From contig VCJN01000433.1 in the NCBI GenBank assembly GCA_006384855.1, positions 52,167 through 116,166 on the forward strand: DNA of 64,000 nucleotides, written 5' to 3'. The DNA comes from Tetraselmis striata (Eukaryota > Chlorophyta > Chlorodendrophyceae > Chlorodendrales > Chlorodendraceae). Shown piece after piece: positions 62,181 to 64,000 of this stretch. The notes under the pieces were generated by a model that was not told the DNA's origin, made no database searches, and saw nothing but the letters and a program-made list of their open reading frames with translations. Every line of letters starts with the position of its first letter. Within the stretch, counting starts at the first letter, position 1. Made by a program: the position numbers and the translations under genes.

Positions 62181-62659
62181 CACACCGGTTCGCGTAGGTA
62201 CTCGTTTCTGAAGACCGCAAACGGGTCTCAAATCCGAGATGTGTAGTTGGCAACGCTTTTTAGCTACGTGGCACGCGCTACGTGCGTAATATTAGCACGT
62301 GACCGCTCGCACGCCTCCCTCATCATCCCGCCGTCAGCCCCATCCCAGCCCGCGACACACAAGACGAGGCACCTGAAGGCCACCACATGCCTACGTTAGG
62401 GCGCTGCTACCGCGGTATGCGCGTGATGGTGCCAGCCGGTGTGTCCGATTGGCATCGGTGGGGCGGGATGGGTTGGCGAGACGGGTGGTCACGTGGGCTC
62501 TGAGTTTTGATCAAACGACGGTATATTTGACTATATCAACCGGATACTAATTATTACTCGAACTCGTTTCGGTAGTTGCATCTCATGATTGTGACCCCGT
62601 TTTACATAGCTTCAAGCCCGGGAGGATTTCATTTAGCGAGTACCCAGGGAACCGGTGTG
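62181..62659 (+). mobile_element. MITE copy 3
   Basis: Same orientation as 47122-47597, ends CACACCGGTTCGCGTAGGTA and TACCCAGGGAACCGGTGTG. It is flanked by CA on each side (CCA before, CAC after), hinting at a short target duplication. Confidence 0.78.
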
Positions 62660-62733
62660 CACGCGTAAATGACTTGCGGGCCCACATGACATCCTCGCCG
62701 GCATGTCTAGCCGCCCGGCCGGCCGACGGATGT

Positions 62734-63143
62734 TGTTAGGCTCTAGCTTAAGCCTGTTCTTTAGGCCCTTTAGGATGCAGCGGAAGGATTTAGAAAGTAT
62801 GGCCAATCTCTTCTGGTTACAGGGGTTTCTGGGTTATAGTTCTGTCTCTGAATTCTACCTTGTAGACTTGCCCGAGGCGGTATTTATACCCGCCGAGGTC
62901 ATAGTCCTACCTGTGCTATGTTAGCCGAGTGCCATGGGATACCCGTGCTGTGGTAGCCACGTACTTGAGTCAGAGAACTCTACAGAATTCCAGAACAGTC
63001 TTCGGCCTTATACTACTAGTATTTATACCCGCAATACTAATATATACAGCGACTCCGCGGATGCGTAGTCGTACTACCTTTGCGGGGAGTTATATCTGTT
63101 AGTATAGCAGAACATTATGGCTAAAGGGAAATGGAGTATAACA
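62734..63143 (-). repeat. 3' LTR of a second, minus-strand gypsy element
   Basis: About 410 bp from TGTTAGGCTCTAGC to GGAGTATAACA, with TGTTA/TAACA inverted ends. On the minus strand it directly follows a polypurine tract (63144-63160). Only one LTR is in the window, so the limits rest on the ends and the tract. Confidence 0.65.
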
Positions 63144-63160
63144 CTCTCCCCCCCTTTAGC
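63144..63160 (-). promoter_or_regulatory. Polypurine tract of the minus-strand gypsy element
   Basis: On the minus strand GCTAAAGGGGGGGAGAG precedes the LTR start TGTTATAC. Confidence 0.7.
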
Positions 63161-63232
63161 ACAAGCGTCCTCGCTGTGCAGGTGTCACAGAACTACAGGA
63201 AACTACAATCTTGGTCTTGATTTTGAAGTTCA

Positions 63233-64000
63233 GGCGGAAGGTACTCGGCTTGGGTAGCGATTTCGGAACCGAATGAAATCTGGGCTCTCAGTAAACTGTC
63301 GGTATGATTTAGACAGTAAGAACGACCGGAAAATGTCCATGTGCGTGACTCCGCGTAGGGGCTCCCATGTGTCTTTGCTTGGTACGTTGTACGGGAACGC
63401 CCATCGCACTCGAAACAATAGTCCAGTGCCATTGTTGTTGAAGGCAACATCGAGTATGTCTTGAACATGGAATCGGTTTGCGTCATGGACAATCGGTACT
63501 CGTTCAGACTTCGCCGGTTGGTCATGGTCGTCATACCACTTCTCCAGCATACTTGCGTGCACCACGTCGTGGACTCGTACGCCCGCATGTAGTTGCAATC
63601 GGAAAGCAACTGGCGAGATCTGCTCTGTAATGACGAATGAATGGGGCCCACGTAGCGATCGCGTAGCTTAGCACATGGTTGCTGAATAAACTTCAGATGA
63701 GACGCTTTCAGCTTAACTATGTCGCCGGTCTTGAATGGTACGGGTAGTCGTTTATGACGTAGCAGCGTAGCACTTGCTCCCAAGTTTGTTTAGTCCGTTC
63801 CGTTTGGCCATCGGTTGCTGGATGAAAAGCTGTAGAGATGTTCAGCTTAGTACCCATGGTCTTGAACATATCTTGCCAGAATTCCGACATAAATCTTGGG
63901 TCTCGGTCAGAGATGAGTTTAGCCGGTAGGCCGAAATGACGAAAAACTGAGCGATGCATTATCTCCGCCAGGCCTTCAGCAGTAATTGTCTTCGTAGTTC
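63233..64000 (-). pseudogene. Integrase and chromodomain end of the minus-strand gypsy pol
   Basis: Reading leftwards: integrase core FRHFGLPAKLISDRDPRFMS and AFHPATDGQTERTKQTWEQV (second Asp and Glu of the catalytic triad), then an abrupt join near 63760 to PFKTGDIVKLKASHLKF. The 80-100 residues normally between these are absent, so there is an internal deletion. The GPY-type module (LRDRYVGP) is followed by a one-base frameshift near 63640, then AFRLQLHAG, VVHASMLEKWYDD and a chromodomain-like ILDVAFNNNGTGLLFRVRW, SKDTWEPL. The element continues beyond the right edge. It is a different lineage from the element at 47682. Confidence 0.75.

Overview
The window looks like nuclear DNA of a eukaryotic microbe, most likely a unicellular alga (inference). 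Coding segments are split by GT-AG introns, and most of the DNA is transposable-element (TE) material. The retroelements are chromodomain Ty3/gypsy and Gag plus tyrosine-recombinase types, and there is a Helentron-like insert with asymmetric inverted repeats. Long poly-G/poly-C runs are frequent. I found no bacterial operons, rRNA, tRNA or CRISPR array. Nearly every long coding region carries stops, frameshifts or insertions, so this is best read as a repeat-rich graveyard with a few recently moved pieces.

Region 1 (1-20.6 kb): a multi-exon gene is amplified head to tail four times. Units begin at 1 (cut by the window edge), 6190, 12072 and 15205. Arrays of a 24-bp minisatellite sit in one intron and upstream of the first recognisable exon. 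Copies 1 and 2 end in an intron at a shared breakpoint, copy 3 has collapsed by recombination between its two arrays, and only copy 4 runs into a 3' end (19.3-20.6 kb). That 3' end resembles a DNA N4-cytosine/N6-adenine methyltransferase. All copies are damaged. Region 2 (20.6-24.8 kb): short tandem repeats, then a decayed gene matching my memory of an uncharacterised DDE-type transposase-like family.

Region 3 (24.86-46.27 kb): a nested mosaic of one transposon family, coding on the minus strand. Its termini carry GAGTC/GACTC inverted repeats, with a G/C-rich hairpin just inside one end. It holds an 851-bp deletion derivative (28097-28947), a 4.8-kb member (29818-34600) and several tandem arrays. 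Fragments of a SAM-dependent methyltransferase (DPCSGFAGTA and SPWF motifs) occur three times. One member is split by a 7.6-kb foreign insert (38472-46097) with 33-bp inverted termini and a TA target duplication. The insert has its own gene fragments and a 30-bp GC-rich minisatellite.

Region 4 (46.3-64 kb): a structurally complete Ty3/gypsy retrotransposon (47682-57946) with 212-bp LTRs and a perfect CGCGT target duplication. It carries an extra Nudix-like ORF and a Dam-methylase-like domain fused ahead of protease and reverse transcriptase. Its pol is broken by a 107-bp duplication over the YLDD site, a 0.93-kb Helentron-like insert and several stops. Around it are three copies of a roughly 480-bp MITE, a 3.1-kb tyrosine-recombinase element with 187-bp direct terminal repeats, and the 3' end of a second, minus-strand chromodomain gypsy element running off the right edge.
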